Part shown: positions 1 through 9,067 of the stretch, piece by piece | Layout of the letters: each line of letters starts with the position of its first letter | Numbering within the stretch: the stretch's first letter is position 1 | Origin: Geomonas sp. Red32 | GTDB taxonomy: Bacteria; Desulfobacterota; Desulfuromonadia; Geobacterales; Geobacteraceae | NCBI RefSeq assembly: GCF_023652955.1 | Contig: NZ_JAKLOY010000010.1 | Coordinates: 1 to 64,000 of the forward strand | Direction of reading: 5' to 3' | DNA length: 64,000 bases | Program-made: the position numbers and the translations under genes | Notes under the pieces: model-generated | The model's input: only the letters and a program-made list of their open reading frames with translations | What the model was told of the DNA's origin: nothing | The model's database searches: none

Positions 1-185
1 CCCGTCTCCTCTTCCTTGCTGGTCCCGCAGACCTTGTAGATCATATTCTCAATGGGAACCAGCACCGGCGAAAGGAGCGTCTTTTCCCCCTGGAACACCT
101 TCGCCATGTAACCTCCAACCGGCTTGATGGCTGCCAGCAGTACGGCGAAGAACACCACCGTCTGCATCCACTCGTAACTCGTCAT
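1..185 (-). CDS. kdpA: KdpA, potassium-transporting ATPase subunit A (N-terminal part, cut by window edge)
   Basis: KdpA is the K+-binding and translocating membrane subunit of the high-affinity KdpFABC ATPase. Only the first 61 codons are in the window. The translation starts [20 protein letters not shown], a first membrane segment, then continues [19 protein letters not shown] and ENMIYKVCG, the N-terminal pattern of KdpA (PLG.Y.A.VF.GE...PVE..IY...G). The ATG at 183-185 has a GGAGAA ribosome site five bases upstream. No kdpF-like micro-ORF was seen upstream of it. The gene continues leftward out of the window, so kdpB and kdpC would be expected there. The assignment rests on a short stretch, but the match in pattern is good. 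Confidence 0.85.
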   Translation of the reverse strand, partial: MTSYEWMQTVVFFAVLLAAIKPVGGYMAKVFQGEKTLLSPVLVPIENMIYKVCGTSKEEET

Positions 186-249
186 CGTTTTTCTCCAGTT
201 CCTGTGCGTCCTATGGTTTGTGAGAGTCCGGCGCCGGAAACGCGCCCCT

Positions 250-636
250 TCACCTCTCCTTGATGCGCGTCGTGATGAGGCAGGCCGCGTTGTCTTTTAT
301 GGCCAGGTTCCCCGGTTGGGCTAAGCCCTCGATGATTTCCCCATCGAAGTAGTAGTCGCCGATAGTCCCCGTCACCTTGATTTTCCCGGTCTGGGAGGTC
401 TGGGTCCAGAGGTCGGGAGGGTACTCGTGGTAGACGGTCAGGACGTTGCCGACCTTGATGAGGCTACGGACGTCCGGAGTGCCGCTGTGGAAGAGATGCA
501 CCCGGGCGCCAACTCTCAGCACGGCATCGTCTTTGAGATAGGTGGGTTCCTGGACTGAAGGGGGGTAGGATACCGCCATCAGCGGAGCCGCCATCGTGAC
601 CTGGAATGCTACCAATATGATTAATAGTCTACGCAT
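250..636 (-). CDS. Small exported protein preceding kdpA
   Basis: 128-residue protein with an N-terminal signal sequence ([20 protein letters not shown], followed by AVSYPP), so it is probably periplasmic. The ATG at 634-636 was chosen because an AGGAGG sits eight bases upstream. The body ([43 protein letters not shown], then TTRIKER at the C-terminus) looks like a small beta-rich fold, but I do not recognise a family. It ends 65 bp before kdpA on the same strand and is probably the first gene of the kdp transcription unit. A role in K+ uptake is inferred only from position. Confidence 0.7.
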   Translation of the reverse strand: MRRLLIILVAFQVTMAAPLMAVSYPPSVQEPTYLKDDAVLRVGARVHLFHSGTPDVRSLIKVGNVLTVYHEYPPDLWTQTSQTGKIKVTGTIGDYYFDGEIIEGLAQPGNLAIKDNAACLITTRIKER

Positions 637-719
637 CTGTCGCACCTCCTCGGTATCGCCCCGCCTTCCGGTGGACGCCTTCGCCGTCGAGTCCCTTCAC
701 GACTATGAGATTATCCCGC

Positions 720-781
720 TTGACCTTTAGAGGGGGTCAAAATAAGGGAAAAAGGTGTCAAGAACCTGTTTAGATCAGGTT
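720..781. promoter_or_regulatory. Two palindromes in the kdp/kinase divergent region
   Basis: The 460-bp gap between the kdp-side gene and the kinase gene holds no convincing gene. It contains TTGACC-N9-GGTCAA at 720-740 and AACCTG-N7-CAGGTT at 763-781. Between them, on the minus strand, a TTGACACCTTTTTCCC run (746-761) resembles half of the KdpE-box-like sequence found upstream of the permease at 2177-2200. These are plausible operators for the leftward kdp unit; the regulator is unknown. Confidence 0.4.
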
Positions 782-1097
782 AACGATGTGTCAAGCGGAT
801 AAAAGCACGGGGACTGTGGGTGCGGAAGACGGTGGTGAGCGGGGAAAACGGAGGGCTCTGTGAGAGGGAGGGGTTTCGGGAAGAACATCGGGGTGTTATG
901 GCGATGGTTGTGGTAATTGTTTGTCGGCGAGACTATAGTTACAGGCGCCCTGAAGCCGGATCTTTATTTTCCCTTGATGACAACGGCGGCCATTTTTACA
1001 CCGTCTAAACGTTGAACCGGATAAGGTTGCCTCTCGAAGGATCCATTTAAGACAGGAACTTTCGAGGTGAGAATTTATCTGTTCGATCCGGTGACCA

Positions 1098-2108
1098 ATG
1101 ACGACTGAACCGCAGCGCTACATTTCTCCCTACGATCTCCATCCGGGGCAGACCCTGGACGGCCGCTTCGATGTCATCGAAGAGATCAGCCGCAGCGGCA
1201 TGGCGACCATCTTCAAGGCAAGCGACCTGACCACCGGCCAGACGGTCGCCATCAAGGTCCCCCACCTGCAGTTCGAGAGCGATCCCGGCTTCTACTCGCG
1301 CTTCGTGCGCGAAGGGGAGATCGGCGCCCGCTTCAACCATCCCTACCTCCTCAAGTTCATTCCCCTGGAAAAGCAAAGCCGCCCCTACCTGGTCATGGAG
1401 TACCTCCAGGGAGAGACCCTGGCCCAGTTTCTGAAGACGGCCGGAGCGCTGCCGGAGCCCCAGGCGCTGACGATGGCGAGCCGCATCTGCGACGCCCTCT
1501 CGCACATGCACGCGGCGCAGGTCGTCCACCGCGATCTCAAGCCGCAGAACATCATGATCTGCCCGGACGGGAGCATCCGGATCTTCGACTTCGGGATCGC
1601 GCGGGGAACCGGCCGGCGCTTCACCTTCGTAGGCTTCACCCCCTCCATCGGGACCCCCGAGTACATGGCCCCCGAGCAGGTGCTCGGCAAACGCGGGGAC
1701 GAGCGGACCGACCTCTACACGCTGGGTGTCATGCTCTACCAGATAGTGACCGGGGAGATCCCTTTCGCCGACCCCGGCGGAGACATCTTCAAGGGTATGA
1801 ACGCCCGGGTTACCGGCGATCCGGTGGCCCCCCGCAAGGTACGCCGGGAGATCTCCGAAGCGGCCGAGGAGATCATCCTGCACGCCATGGAGCGCGACCC
1901 CGCCGGCCGCTACCCCTCGGCAGAGGCGATGAAGCGGGAGCTGGACCATCCCGAATCGGTGGAGCTGACCGGGCGCTGGAGAAACCTGAAGACTCCTCAG
2001 CCGTGGAAGCGCTACCTGAAGAGCGGCATCCTGGTGGGGCTTTTGCTGGCCGCCGCCATCGCCCTCATCGTCTGGATCGTGCTCCTCATCGTCAAACGGG
2101 GCGCGTAG
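1098..2108 (+). CDS. Membrane-anchored Ser/Thr protein kinase
   Basis: 336-residue Hanks-type kinase. ATP-binding Lys is K53 (VAIKVP), the catalytic loop HRDLKPQN is at 144-151 with D146, the Mg-binding DFG at 164-166, and the activation/P+1 segment reads GTPEYMAPEQ at about 185-194. The glycine-rich loop is atypical: ISRSGMATIF has Ser where the first Gly is usual. A single hydrophobic segment near the C-terminus (SGILVGLLLAAAIALIVWIV) would anchor the enzyme with the kinase domain in the cytoplasm; no PASTA or other sensor domain follows. It lies between the kdp cluster and a K+ permease gene in the same direction as the permease, so control of K+ transport is an attractive but unproven role. 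Confidence 0.92.
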   Translation: MTTEPQRYISPYDLHPGQTLDGRFDVIEEISRSGMATIFKASDLTTGQTVAIKVPHLQFESDPGFYSRFVREGEIGARFNHPYLLKFIPLEKQSRPYLVMEYLQGETLAQFLKTAGALPEPQALTMASRICDALSHMHAAQVVHRDLKPQNIMICPDGSIRIFDFGIARGTGRRFTFVGFTPSIGTPEYMAPEQVLGKRGDERTDLYTLGVMLYQIVTGEIPFADPGGDIFKGMNARVTGDPVAPRKVRREISEAAEEIILHAMERDPAGRYPSAEAMKRELDHPESVELTGRWRNLKTPQPWKRYLKSGILVGLLLAAAIALIVWIVLLIVKRGA

Positions 2109-2176
2109 CAGGAAAGAGCCTCCCGGCCCGTAGCGCGTCCTCCCGTCTTGATGTTTCCTTTACACACCTCCCTCCC

Positions 2177-2200
2177 ATTTTGACACTTTCTTTACACCCG
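2177..2200 (+). promoter_or_regulatory. KdpE-box-like sequence upstream of the permease gene
   Basis: TTTTGACACTTTCTTTACAC, followed by CCG, closely resembles the T-rich KdpE site of the E. coli kdp promoter as I recall it (TTTTTATACTTTTTTTACAC, then CCC). A second TTTACAC lies at about 2159-2165. It is about 130 bp upstream of the permease start. This is a pattern match from memory, not a computed hit. Confidence 0.35.
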
Positions 2201-2326
2201 ATCCGTTATCGTTCAGACACCGGCAACGGCTTCTGAGACAGCGTCGTCTCGCTTTGAGAGCCACATTCGAAGAATGTGCGGACGGCAGTCGCTCAGCAGG
2301 TCCGCCGAGGGAGAGCAGGCATTACC

Positions 2327-4309
2327 ATGACGGAACCGATTGCGGCGGAACGGCAGACCATCGTAGAACGCATTCTCAGGGCCATCTTCGGCTCACCGAA
2401 GTACCTCAAAGATCCTCACCTGTTTCACAAGATGGCCCTCATCCCGATCCTCGCCTGGGTCGGCCTCGGAGCCGACGGCCTGTCGTCTTCCGCCTACGGC
2501 CCCGAGGAGGCATTCCGCGCCTTGGGCGAGCACACCTACCTCGCGGTGTTCCTGGGGCTCACCACGGCACTCACCGTCTTCATCATCTCCTACGCCTACT
2601 CGAGGATCATCGAGCATTTCCCCCACGGTGGCGGCGGCTACATCGTGGCGACTCACATGCTGGGCGAGAAGGCCGGGGTCGTCTCGGGGAGCGCCCTCTT
2701 GGTCGACTACGTGCTCACCATTACCGTTTCCATCGCCTCCTGCGTGGACGCCTGCTTCAGCTTCATCCCCCAGCCGTTCCACGTCTACAAGGTCCCGGTC
2801 GGCATCGTCCTGGCCATCCTCCTCATCATCCTCAACATCCGCGGCGTCAAGGAATCCATCTCGGTCATGGCTCCGATCTTCATGATCTTCGTGGTGACCC
2901 ACGTCGTCCTTTTGGTCTACGGCGTCGGCGCCCATGTGGACCGCGTCGTGCCGCTCGCCTCGGGAATCAGGACCGGCCTCTCCCACGACCTCTCCACCAT
3001 GGGGGTGATAGGGATCATGCTCCTGTTCCTCCGGGCCTACTCGCTGGGGGGCGGTACCTATACCGGGATCGAGGCGGTCTCCAACGGCCTGCAGATCATG
3101 CGCGAGCCGCGGGTGAAGACCGGCAAGCGAACCATGATCTACATGGCCACCTCCCTTGCCTTCACCGCCGGGGTGCTCTTCTTCTGCTACGCCCTGGTGG
3201 GGGTCAGGCCGGTGGAGGGGAAGACCCTCAATGCGGTGCTCGCCGACGGGCTCTTCGCCCACTGGCCGATGGGGAGCGCGCTCGCCTTCGTCACCATCTT
3301 CTCCGAGGGTGCCCTGCTGCTGGTCGCCGCCCAGACCGGCTTCGTGGACGGCCCCCGCGTCATGGCCAACATGGCGGTCGACTCCTGGTTCCCGCACCGC
3401 TTCGCCGCCCTTTCGGTACGCCTCACCATGCGTAACGGGATCATGCTGATGGGGCTTTCCACCATCGCGCTGCTCCTTTACACCAAGGGCTCGGTCTCCG
3501 CGCTGGTGGTCATGTATTCCATCAACGTCTTCGTCACCTTCTCCCTTTCGCAGCTCGGGATGTCGAAGTTCTTCATCCAGAAGAGGAAGGAAGACCCGCT
3601 CTGGTTCCGCCACCTGATGGTCCACGTAGTCGGCCTCGTCCTCTGCGTCACCATCCTCATCATCACCACGGTCGAGAAGTTCGCCGAGGGGGGGTGGCTC
3701 ACCCTGGTCATCACCTCGGTGGTCATCGCCCTTTGCTACCTCATCAAGGGGCACTACCTGAGGCTTCGCCGGGGGATGAAGGACCTGGACGAGGCCCTGC
3801 TCGACTTTCCGCTCTCCCCCCACGGCGAGGTCCCGGAGCTCGACCGCAATGCCCCGACCGCTATCCAGCTGGTCTCCAGCTATTCGGGGTTCGGGGTCCA
3901 TACCCTGCTCTCCATCATGTCCACCTTCCCGAAGACCTATAAGAACATCATCTTCGTGTCGGTGGCGATGATCGACTCCGGCTCGTTCAAGGGGGCCGAG
4001 GAGCTCGAGGCCCTGGAGGCGTCGGTCAAGAGTTCGATGGAGCGTTACGTCGACATGGCCAACAAGCTCGGCTTTGCGGCCGGCTACCGCACCGAGCTCG
4101 CCACCGACGTAGTGGAAGGGGCAGTGCAGCTTTGCAAGGAGGCGGCCGACGAGTATCCCCGCTCCACCGTCTTCACCGGGCAGATCACCTTCCGGCTCGA
4201 GAAGTTCTACCACCGGCTCCTCCACAACGAGACCGCCTTCGCCATCCAAAGACGCCTGCAGTGGGATGGCCTCACCACCGTCATCATGCCCATCCGCGTC
4301 CGCTCCTGA
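2327..4309 (+). CDS. KimA-like APC-superfamily permease, probable K+ importer
   Basis: 660-residue polytopic membrane protein. The N-terminus shows signatures shared with KimA/YdaO K+ importers: GLGADGLSSSAYGPEEAF, PHGGGGYIVATHMLGEKAG and GSALLVDYVLTITVSIASCV. About a dozen hydrophobic segments fill residues 40-490, followed by a soluble C-terminal domain of about 170 residues (from LVSSYSGFGVHTLLSIMSTF), the usual KimA layout. The ATG at 2327 was preferred to an upstream GTG at 2276 because the family N-terminus begins there. A KimA-type K+/H+ symport role fits the neighbouring kdp genes. I looked for a c-di-AMP (ydaO-type) riboswitch upstream and saw none; the KdpE-box-like site may serve instead. 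Confidence 0.85.
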   Translation: MTEPIAAERQTIVERILRAIFGSPKYLKDPHLFHKMALIPILAWVGLGADGLSSSAYGPEEAFRALGEHTYLAVFLGLTTALTVFIISYAYSRIIEHFPHGGGGYIVATHMLGEKAGVVSGSALLVDYVLTITVSIASCVDACFSFIPQPFHVYKVPVGIVLAILLIILNIRGVKESISVMAPIFMIFVVTHVVLLVYGVGAHVDRVVPLASGIRTGLSHDLSTMGVIGIMLLFLRAYSLGGGTYTGIEAVSNGLQIMREPRVKTGKRTMIYMATSLAFTAGVLFFCYALVGVRPVEGKTLNAVLADGLFAHWPMGSALAFVTIFSEGALLLVAAQTGFVDGPRVMANMAVDSWFPHRFAALSVRLTMRNGIMLMGLSTIALLLYTKGSVSALVVMYSINVFVTFSLSQLGMSKFFIQKRKEDPLWFRHLMVHVVGLVLCVTILIITTVEKFAEGGWLTLVITSVVIALCYLIKGHYLRLRRGMKDLDEALLDFPLSPHGEVPELDRNAPTAIQLVSSYSGFGVHTLLSIMSTFPKTYKNIIFVSVAMIDSGSFKGAEELEALEASVKSSMERYVDMANKLGFAAGYRTELATDVVEGAVQLCKEAADEYPRSTVFTGQITFRLEKFYHRLLHNETAFAIQRRLQWDGLTTVIMPIRVRS

Positions 4310-4329
4310 TTTCCGTTCCCTACACGCCG

Positions 4330-4412
4330 CCTCCCATTAGGGGAGAGCGTGGCAGCAGGCGCCTCCTCACCCTGCCCTCTCCCCCGATGGGGGCGAGGGG
4401 GGAAGGGTGGTG
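4330..4412. repeat. REP-like G/C palindrome cluster
   Basis: Intergenic sequence made of inverted C- and G-tracts (CTCCCATTAGGGGAG, CCCTCTCCCCCGATGGGGG then CGAGGG). It belongs to a family of similar palindromes found in many gaps of this window. No gene is present in the gap 4310-4488. Confidence 0.6.
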
Positions 4413-4421
4413 GTTTTGTAA

Positions 4422-4450
4422 TTGATGCCCGGGACTTGCTCTGGTATGCT
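4422..4450 (+). promoter_or_regulatory. Sigma70-type promoter for the octahaem cytochrome gene
   Basis: TTGATG (4422-4427), a 17-bp spacer and TATGCT (4445-4450), with a TGG extended -10 element. It would start transcription about 30 bp ahead of the cytochrome start codon. A two-codon ORF (ATGGAATGA, 4484-4492) overlaps the start codon at 4489. Confidence 0.5.
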
Positions 4451-4488
4451 GCGCGGTCAGAAACTACCGGCGGTCCGCGAGGTATGGA

Positions 4489-5892
4489 ATGAAGAAGCAT
4501 CTGCTCCTGGCGATAACCCTTGTCGCTGTTATGGCCTCCCAAGCCTATGCCACTCCCAAGCACCTTTTCATCACCGGCCCCTTCAAAACCGGCCCCGATG
4601 TCACCAGGCTCTGCCTCCAGTGTCACAAGAAAGAGACGGCTGCCATCATGCAGACCGTACACTGGAAGTGGTCGAAGAAGCAGACGGTGGACGGGAAGGT
4701 GATCGACTACGGCAAGAAGAACGCCATCAACAACTTCTGGGGAGCGGTTCCCTCCAACTGGTCCGGATGCACCAGCTGCCACGCGGGCTACGGCTGGGTG
4801 GACGAGACCTTCGATTTCAACCAGTCCGAAAACGTCGACTGCCTGGTCTGCCACGACACGACCGGCACCTATAAGAAGTTCCCGGGAGCGGGAGGCCACC
4901 CGGTCTACCCCGGCGAGACCAAGGAGTACCCGAAGGGGACGCCCTGGTCTCCGGTAGATCTGGCCGCGGTGGCCCGCTCGGTCGAGCGCCCCAACCGCGC
5001 CGCCTGCGGAAACTGCCACTTCTCCGGCTGCGGCGAGGACGGCGCCAAGCACGGCGACCTCGACTCCACGCTGGCCAACCCGACCCCCGAGCAGGACGTC
5101 CACATGGGGAAATACAAGCTGACCTGCGAGTCGTGTCACAAGGCCGCCAACCACGACGTCAAGGGGGAGGCGATCTCCGTCTCCTTCAGCTCGGGCCCCC
5201 GCACGCTCGCCTGCCTGAACTGCCACAAGGGGCGCATCCATCCGAGCCAGGCCTTGAACAACCACCTGAAAAGGGTGGCCTGCCAGACCTGCCACATTCC
5301 GCGCTACGCCAGGACCATCCCCACCATGACCTCCTGGGACTGGTCGACCGCCGGGAAGGACCTCAAGCCCGAGGAGATCAAGAAGGACAGCTTCGGCAAG
5401 GAGCTCTACCGGAAGGACCGCGGGAGCCTCACCTATGGGAAAGACCTGGTCCCCACCTACTTCTGGTACAACGGCCAGGTGGACAAGATCCGTCCCGGCG
5501 ACAAGATCGACCCGGCCAAGACCGTCTGGATCGCCGCCCCGCGCGGGGACCGCTCCGATCCCGATGCCCGGATTTTCCCGTTCAAGATCATGAAGGGAAG
5601 GCAGCCGTACGACTCCAAGAACTTGACGCTGGCCGTCTTCAACCTCACCGGCCCCCCCGACTCGACGACCGCCTACGAAAAGGTCTACCGCTGGAACAGC
5701 GCGATCATGGCCGGTATGAAGGCCGCCGGGATTCCCTACAGCGGCGATTTCGGCTGGGCCGACACCGCCATGGTCTGGGCGCTCAACCACACCGTCGCTC
5801 CCAAGGAGATGGCGCTCTCCTGCCCCAACTGCCACGTGGAAGGGGGGAGGCTCGATTGGAAAGCGCTTGGCTACCCCAAGGATCCCCGCTAG
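4489..5892 (+). CDS. Octahaem c-type cytochrome, tetrathionate-reductase (OTR) family
   Basis: 467-residue periplasmic protein with signal peptide MKKHLLLAITLVAVMASQAYA. Eight CXXCH haem sites are visible in order: CLQCH, CTSCH, CLVCH, CGNCH, CESCH, CLNCH, CQTCH, CPNCH. The number of haems, the length and the pattern between haems (NFWGAVPSNWSGCTSCHAG) match the octahaem tetrathionate reductase family known from Shewanella; members reduce tetrathionate, nitrite or hydroxylamine in vitro. It appears to be monocistronic behind its own promoter. Substrate and electron donor cannot be told from sequence. The related octahaem hydroxylamine oxidoreductase family was considered, but the N-terminal haem spacing fits OTR better. 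Confidence 0.88.
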   Translation: MKKHLLLAITLVAVMASQAYATPKHLFITGPFKTGPDVTRLCLQCHKKETAAIMQTVHWKWSKKQTVDGKVIDYGKKNAINNFWGAVPSNWSGCTSCHAGYGWVDETFDFNQSENVDCLVCHDTTGTYKKFPGAGGHPVYPGETKEYPKGTPWSPVDLAAVARSVERPNRAACGNCHFSGCGEDGAKHGDLDSTLANPTPEQDVHMGKYKLTCESCHKAANHDVKGEAISVSFSSGPRTLACLNCHKGRIHPSQALNNHLKRVACQTCHIPRYARTIPTMTSWDWSTAGKDLKPEEIKKDSFGKELYRKDRGSLTYGKDLVPTYFWYNGQVDKIRPGDKIDPAKTVWIAAPRGDRSDPDARIFPFKIMKGRQPYDSKNLTLAVFNLTGPPDSTTAYEKVYRWNSAIMAGMKAAGIPYSGDFGWADTAMVWALNHTVAPKEMALSCPNCHVEGGRLDWKALGYPKDPR

Positions 5893-5902
5893 GAGGGTGG
5901 TC

Positions 5903-5980
5903 ATGACACTGGCCGCCTTTTACATCGGCGACAGGTGGGGGAGCATCCGCAAAGCCGCCCCCTCGGGAGATCCCCGATGA
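5903..5980 (+). CDS. Possible 25-residue leader or coupling peptide
   Basis: ORF MTLAAFYIGDRWGSIRKAAP, ending SGDPR, with a strong AGGAGG six bases before its ATG. Its stop codon overlaps the start of the next gene as ATGA (5977-5980), the arrangement used for translational coupling. It starts 10 bp after the cytochrome stop codon. Whether the peptide itself matters is unknown. Confidence 0.4.
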   Translation: MTLAAFYIGDRWGSIRKAAPSGDPR

Positions 5981-6552
5981 GCGACCGTCTCGCCGAACTG
6001 AGGGTGAAACCGGACCTCACCAACGAGGAGCTGACCGAGCTGATCCGCCTGAGTCCCCCCGGCACCTTCGTCACCCTCCCCAACTTCGAGGACATGGGGG
6101 TGGTGGATCTCCGGCGCGCCTTCAAGAACCTCCAGGAGGGGACGGAACGAAGCCGGTACGCCTTCGAGGCCGGGTGCTACATCGAGGCCATCGCGCTCAC
6201 CATCCAGCACGCCGAGTTCTGGCTCCGGATGTTCGTCGCCGGGCTCAGCCACGACAAGGAGATCTTCCGCCAGAACAACAAGAAATCGTTCGGGATGGTG
6301 GTCATGGAGTGCAAGCGTCTCGGCATGGACCGCACCCTGGTTTCCGAGCTTTTGGAGTTCAACCGCAAGCGGGTCTCGTCCGTCCACCAGTACCTCCTGG
6401 GGGTGACCGATTACGACGACCTCCTTTTTGCCTGCCGGCAGTACCTTGGGCTCGACCGCAAGGTCCAGCAGTACGTGGTGGCCGCCATCGGGGAACCTGC
6501 CACCGGCGCCGAGGATATAACCGGCCGCCTCCTTTTCCGCCAGGATTCGTAA
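5977..6552 (+). CDS. Conserved-looking cytoplasmic protein of unknown function
   Basis: 191 residues, no signal peptide or membrane segment. The sequence is strongly helical and charged (RLAELRVKPDLTNEELTELI, YAFEAGCYIEAIALTIQHAE, LSHDKEIFRQNNKKSFGMVV), which suggests an all-alpha fold acting in the cytoplasm. The ATG at 5977 has GGGAGA upstream and overlaps the stop of the 25-residue ORF. I do not recognise a family. It follows the cytochrome gene on the same strand and is closed by the hairpin at 6582-6619, so it may be the last gene of that transcription unit. Confidence 0.7.
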   Translation: MSDRLAELRVKPDLTNEELTELIRLSPPGTFVTLPNFEDMGVVDLRRAFKNLQEGTERSRYAFEAGCYIEAIALTIQHAEFWLRMFVAGLSHDKEIFRQNNKKSFGMVVMECKRLGMDRTLVSELLEFNRKRVSSVHQYLLGVTDYDDLLFACRQYLGLDRKVQQYVVAAIGEPATGAEDITGRLLFRQDS

Positions 6553-6581
6553 CCGGGGGAATGACCCTCGCATCGTGAAAC

Positions 6582-6619
6582 AAAAAGGGGGACGGGCTCC
6601 GCAGGCGCCCGTCCCCTTT
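6582..6619 (+). terminator. Rho-independent terminator
   Basis: GGGGACGGGC pairs with GCCCGTCCCC (6607-6616), with an A-run before and TTT after. It lies 30 bp after the stop codon of the preceding gene. Confidence 0.75.
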
Positions 6620-6663
6620 GCTTCTCTTCCTCTCCGGCCGGAGAGGGGACCAATTGTGAGTAC

Positions 6664-7140
6664 ATGGACAAAAACAGCATCGTCGAACAGATCGTCACCC
6701 GGCTCAATGCCGACCTCGAACTCTTTTTCTCCGCAGCCAAAACCGCGCACGCAGCGGCCACCCACGCAGAGAACCAGCCCGACAACAAGTACGACACCCT
6801 GGCGCTGGAGTCATCCTACCTCGCCCAAGGGCAGGCTAACCGAGCCCAGGAGATCAGGCTTGCCATCTCCGTCTATAAGCAGCTCGTCCTTCCGGAACCG
6901 GGCGAACCGGCCGGCATCGGCTCGCTGGTGACCATCGAGGCGGCGGACGGCTCGGCCAAGACGCTCTTCATCGGTCCCCTGGCCGGTGGAATGAAGATCG
7001 AGTACCAGGGAACCGAGCTCATGGTGATCACCCCGACCTCTCCGATCGGACGGGAACTGATGGGAAAGGATCCGGGGGACTCCGTCGAGATCCGGACCGG
7101 TCCGCGCCGCATCGAGTACGAGATCGTCGAGGTCCAGTGA
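6664..7140 (+). CDS. GreA/GreB-family transcription elongation factor-like protein
   Basis: 158 residues. The N-terminal part (residues 1-75) has the helical segment with NKYDTLALESSYLAQGQANR, typical of the truncated coiled coil in GreA/GreB-like proteins. The C-terminal half (VTIEAADGSAKTLFIGPLAG through TSPIGRELMGKDPGDSVEI) has the FKBP-like Gre C-terminal domain pattern, including SPIGR.L.GK..GD. Genuine Gre factors bind RNA polymerase and stimulate cleavage of backtracked RNA. The coiled coil here is shorter than in GreA, so this is better called Gre-like (Rnk-like proteins are an alternative). It stands alone between two terminators. Confidence 0.8.
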   Translation: MDKNSIVEQIVTRLNADLELFFSAAKTAHAAATHAENQPDNKYDTLALESSYLAQGQANRAQEIRLAISVYKQLVLPEPGEPAGIGSLVTIEAADGSAKTLFIGPLAGGMKIEYQGTELMVITPTSPIGRELMGKDPGDSVEIRTGPRRIEYEIVEVQ

Positions 7141-7216
7141 AGTCCCGTATCCCGGAGGTTTACTCAGGGTGGGCACTCCGTGCCCGCGCTGAAGTGCGGG
7201 AAGGTCGGGCATGAAA

Positions 7217-7251
7217 CGCAAAAGGGCGGCCGTAGGGCCGCCCTTTTGCGT
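7217..7251. terminator. Bidirectional terminator between convergent genes
   Basis: Perfect 16-bp inverted repeat, ACGCAAAAGGGCGGCC against GGCCGCCCTTTTGCGT with a three-base loop, A-run on one side and T-run on the other. It serves the Gre-like gene on the plus strand and the chemoreceptor gene on the minus strand. Confidence 0.85.
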
Positions 7252-7271
7252 CGGTAGCGATCGAGGTGGTG

Positions 7272-8945
7272 CTAGTACTTCTCGAAGGTTTCGTCGAGAT
7301 CGAGATCGGCTCCGCCCGTGACCGGCACTGCCGCGTGAGTCAGCGGTTTGGCGGCGTGGGGACTCTTCTTCGCCCGGTTTTTCGCGCCCGCCGCGGCGGA
7401 GATGCGGGCGCCCGTTCCGGAACGGCGCTCGATCCTGAAGAACGAGATGGATGACTGCAGCTGCTCCGCCTGGCTGGAGAGCTCCTCTGCGGTCGACGCC
7501 ATCTCTTCGGCGGCCGAGGCATTCTGCTGAATGACCTGGTCAAGCTGCTGCATCGCCTTGTTGATCTGCTCGGCCCCGGCGTCCTGCTCCCTGCTCGCTG
7601 CACTGATCTCCTGGACCAGTCCGGCGGTCTTCTGGATGTCGGGCGCCATCCCGGCGAAGAGGGTCCCGGCGGTTTCGGCGACCTGGACGCTGCTGACGGA
7701 GAGCTCGGAGATCTCCGCGGCCGCCTTCTGGCTCCGCTCGGCGAGCTTTCTCACTTCGGAGGCCACCACCGCGAACCCTTTGCCGTGTTCGCCGGCGCGG
7801 GCGGCCTCGATGGCGGCGTTCAGCGCCAGCAGGTTGGTCTGGCGGGCGATCTCCTCGATGATGTTGATCCTGCCGGCGATGTCCCTCATGGCGTGGACGG
7901 TCCGCTCCACCGCCATGCTCCCCTCTTCGGCGTTCTTCGCCGACTGCACCGATATCTTCTCGGTCTGCAGCGCGTTATCGGCGTTTTGCCTGATGTTGGA
8001 GGACATCTCTTCCATGGAGGCGGACGCCTCTTCGGCGGCGGCAGCCTGTTCGGTTGCTCCCTGCGACATGCTCTCCGCACTGGCGGAAAGCTCCTCGCTG
8101 CCGGCTGCCACGTTCTCCGCGGCCGAGGCGACTTCTCCGACCACCGCTTTCAGCTTGGTCACCATCTCCTTCAAAGCGGCGTAGATGCCGATCTCCTTGC
8201 GGTGGCTGGCGAACTGGATGGTGAGGTCCCCCTCGGCAACCCGGTCGGCGATGGCGGCTATCTCGGCGGGCTCGCCGCCGAGCTGCCTGGTGAGGCTCAA
8301 GGTGATGATGATCCCCAGTGCGGCCCCGACGCCGATGGAGCCGAGGATAAGGATGATCATGAAGAGCCGCCCCTGCTGGTAGAGGAGCTGGTTTTCCTGG
8401 GCGATCTCCTTGGCGTTGGCCTCCTTCATAGTGGTCGCCTCGTCGATCAAGGCATTGATCTCGCTGATCTTTTCACGGGCTTGGCCGTTGGAGAGGTTGA
8501 CCGACTGCCTCGCCGCCTGCAGGGCATCGGCCTGCGCCATGGCGAGGACCTGCTTGCTGATCGGCTGGTAATCCTCCCAATCCTTGGTGATCTTCGCGAG
8601 AAGTTCCTTTCCTTTCTCGGTGTGGAAGAGCGCCCGGGCCTGATCGAGGTTTTCGGTCGCCTTCTTCCTTCCCTCCTCGTTCATCTGGATGAACTTTTTA
8701 CGATCGGCCTCGGAGGAGGCGAGCAGCAGGTTTTTCTCCGCCCGGACCGCCCTCAGAATGTTGATGCTCGCTTCCTTGATATGGGCGACACCGAGTAGTT
8801 CGCGCTCGTACATCTGGTCGGCACGCGTACTCATAACCGCCATGTTGCGAATACCAACTCCACCCACTACCCCGGTGATGACTGACATTACCAGGAATGC
8901 CACCAGTAGACGGGTCCTCACCTTGATGTTCCCTAACCACTGCAT
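7272..8945 (-). CDS. Methyl-accepting chemotaxis protein with 4HB sensor domain
   Basis: 557-residue transmembrane chemoreceptor. First membrane segment at about 12-33 ([20 protein letters not shown]), a periplasmic four-helix-bundle-type ligand domain to about residue 190, second membrane segment ([20 protein letters not shown]), then HAMP ([20 protein letters not shown]) and the signalling domain whose hairpin tip reads [20 protein letters not shown]. It would relay periplasmic signals to CheA/CheW. The C-terminus ends in an Ala-rich, basic tail ([20 protein letters not shown]) and an acidic end, without a clear NWETF-type CheR-binding pentapeptide. It is divergent from the radical SAM gene. 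Confidence 0.95.
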   Translation of the reverse strand: MQWLGNIKVRTRLLVAFLVMSVITGVVGGVGIRNMAVMSTRADQMYERELLGVAHIKEASINILRAVRAEKNLLLASSEADRKKFIQMNEEGRKKATENLDQARALFHTEKGKELLAKITKDWEDYQPISKQVLAMAQADALQAARQSVNLSNGQAREKISEINALIDEATTMKEANAKEIAQENQLLYQQGRLFMIILILGSIGVGAALGIIITLSLTRQLGGEPAEIAAIADRVAEGDLTIQFASHRKEIGIYAALKEMVTKLKAVVGEVASAAENVAAGSEELSASAESMSQGATEQAAAAEEASASMEEMSSNIRQNADNALQTEKISVQSAKNAEEGSMAVERTVHAMRDIAGRINIIEEIARQTNLLALNAAIEAARAGEHGKGFAVVASEVRKLAERSQKAAAEISELSVSSVQVAETAGTLFAGMAPDIQKTAGLVQEISAASREQDAGAEQINKAMQQLDQVIQQNASAAEEMASTAEELSSQAEQLQSSISFFRIERRSGTGARISAAAGAKNRAKKSPHAAKPLTHAAVPVTGGADLDLDETFEKY

Positions 8946-9067
8946 TTGATCCCTCCTTGTACAGCACCATTCACTTGATTTGTTCCGGACAGGACGGTAT
9001 TTTGCTGCTATTACACACTAAAGTGCCGTGTATTCTTTTCGGCCACCTAATGTTTTTTCTTGAACGG

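Noticed and set aside
2109-2326. c-di-AMP (ydaO-type) riboswitch expected upstream of a KimA homologue
   Set aside because: No matching conserved blocks or nested stems were seen; only the KdpE-like site and direct TTTACAC repeats.
2393-4249. 618-codon minus-strand ORF opposite the KimA-like gene
   Set aside because: Antisense shadow, rich in Glu/Asp/Gly/His; membrane protein signatures are on the plus strand.
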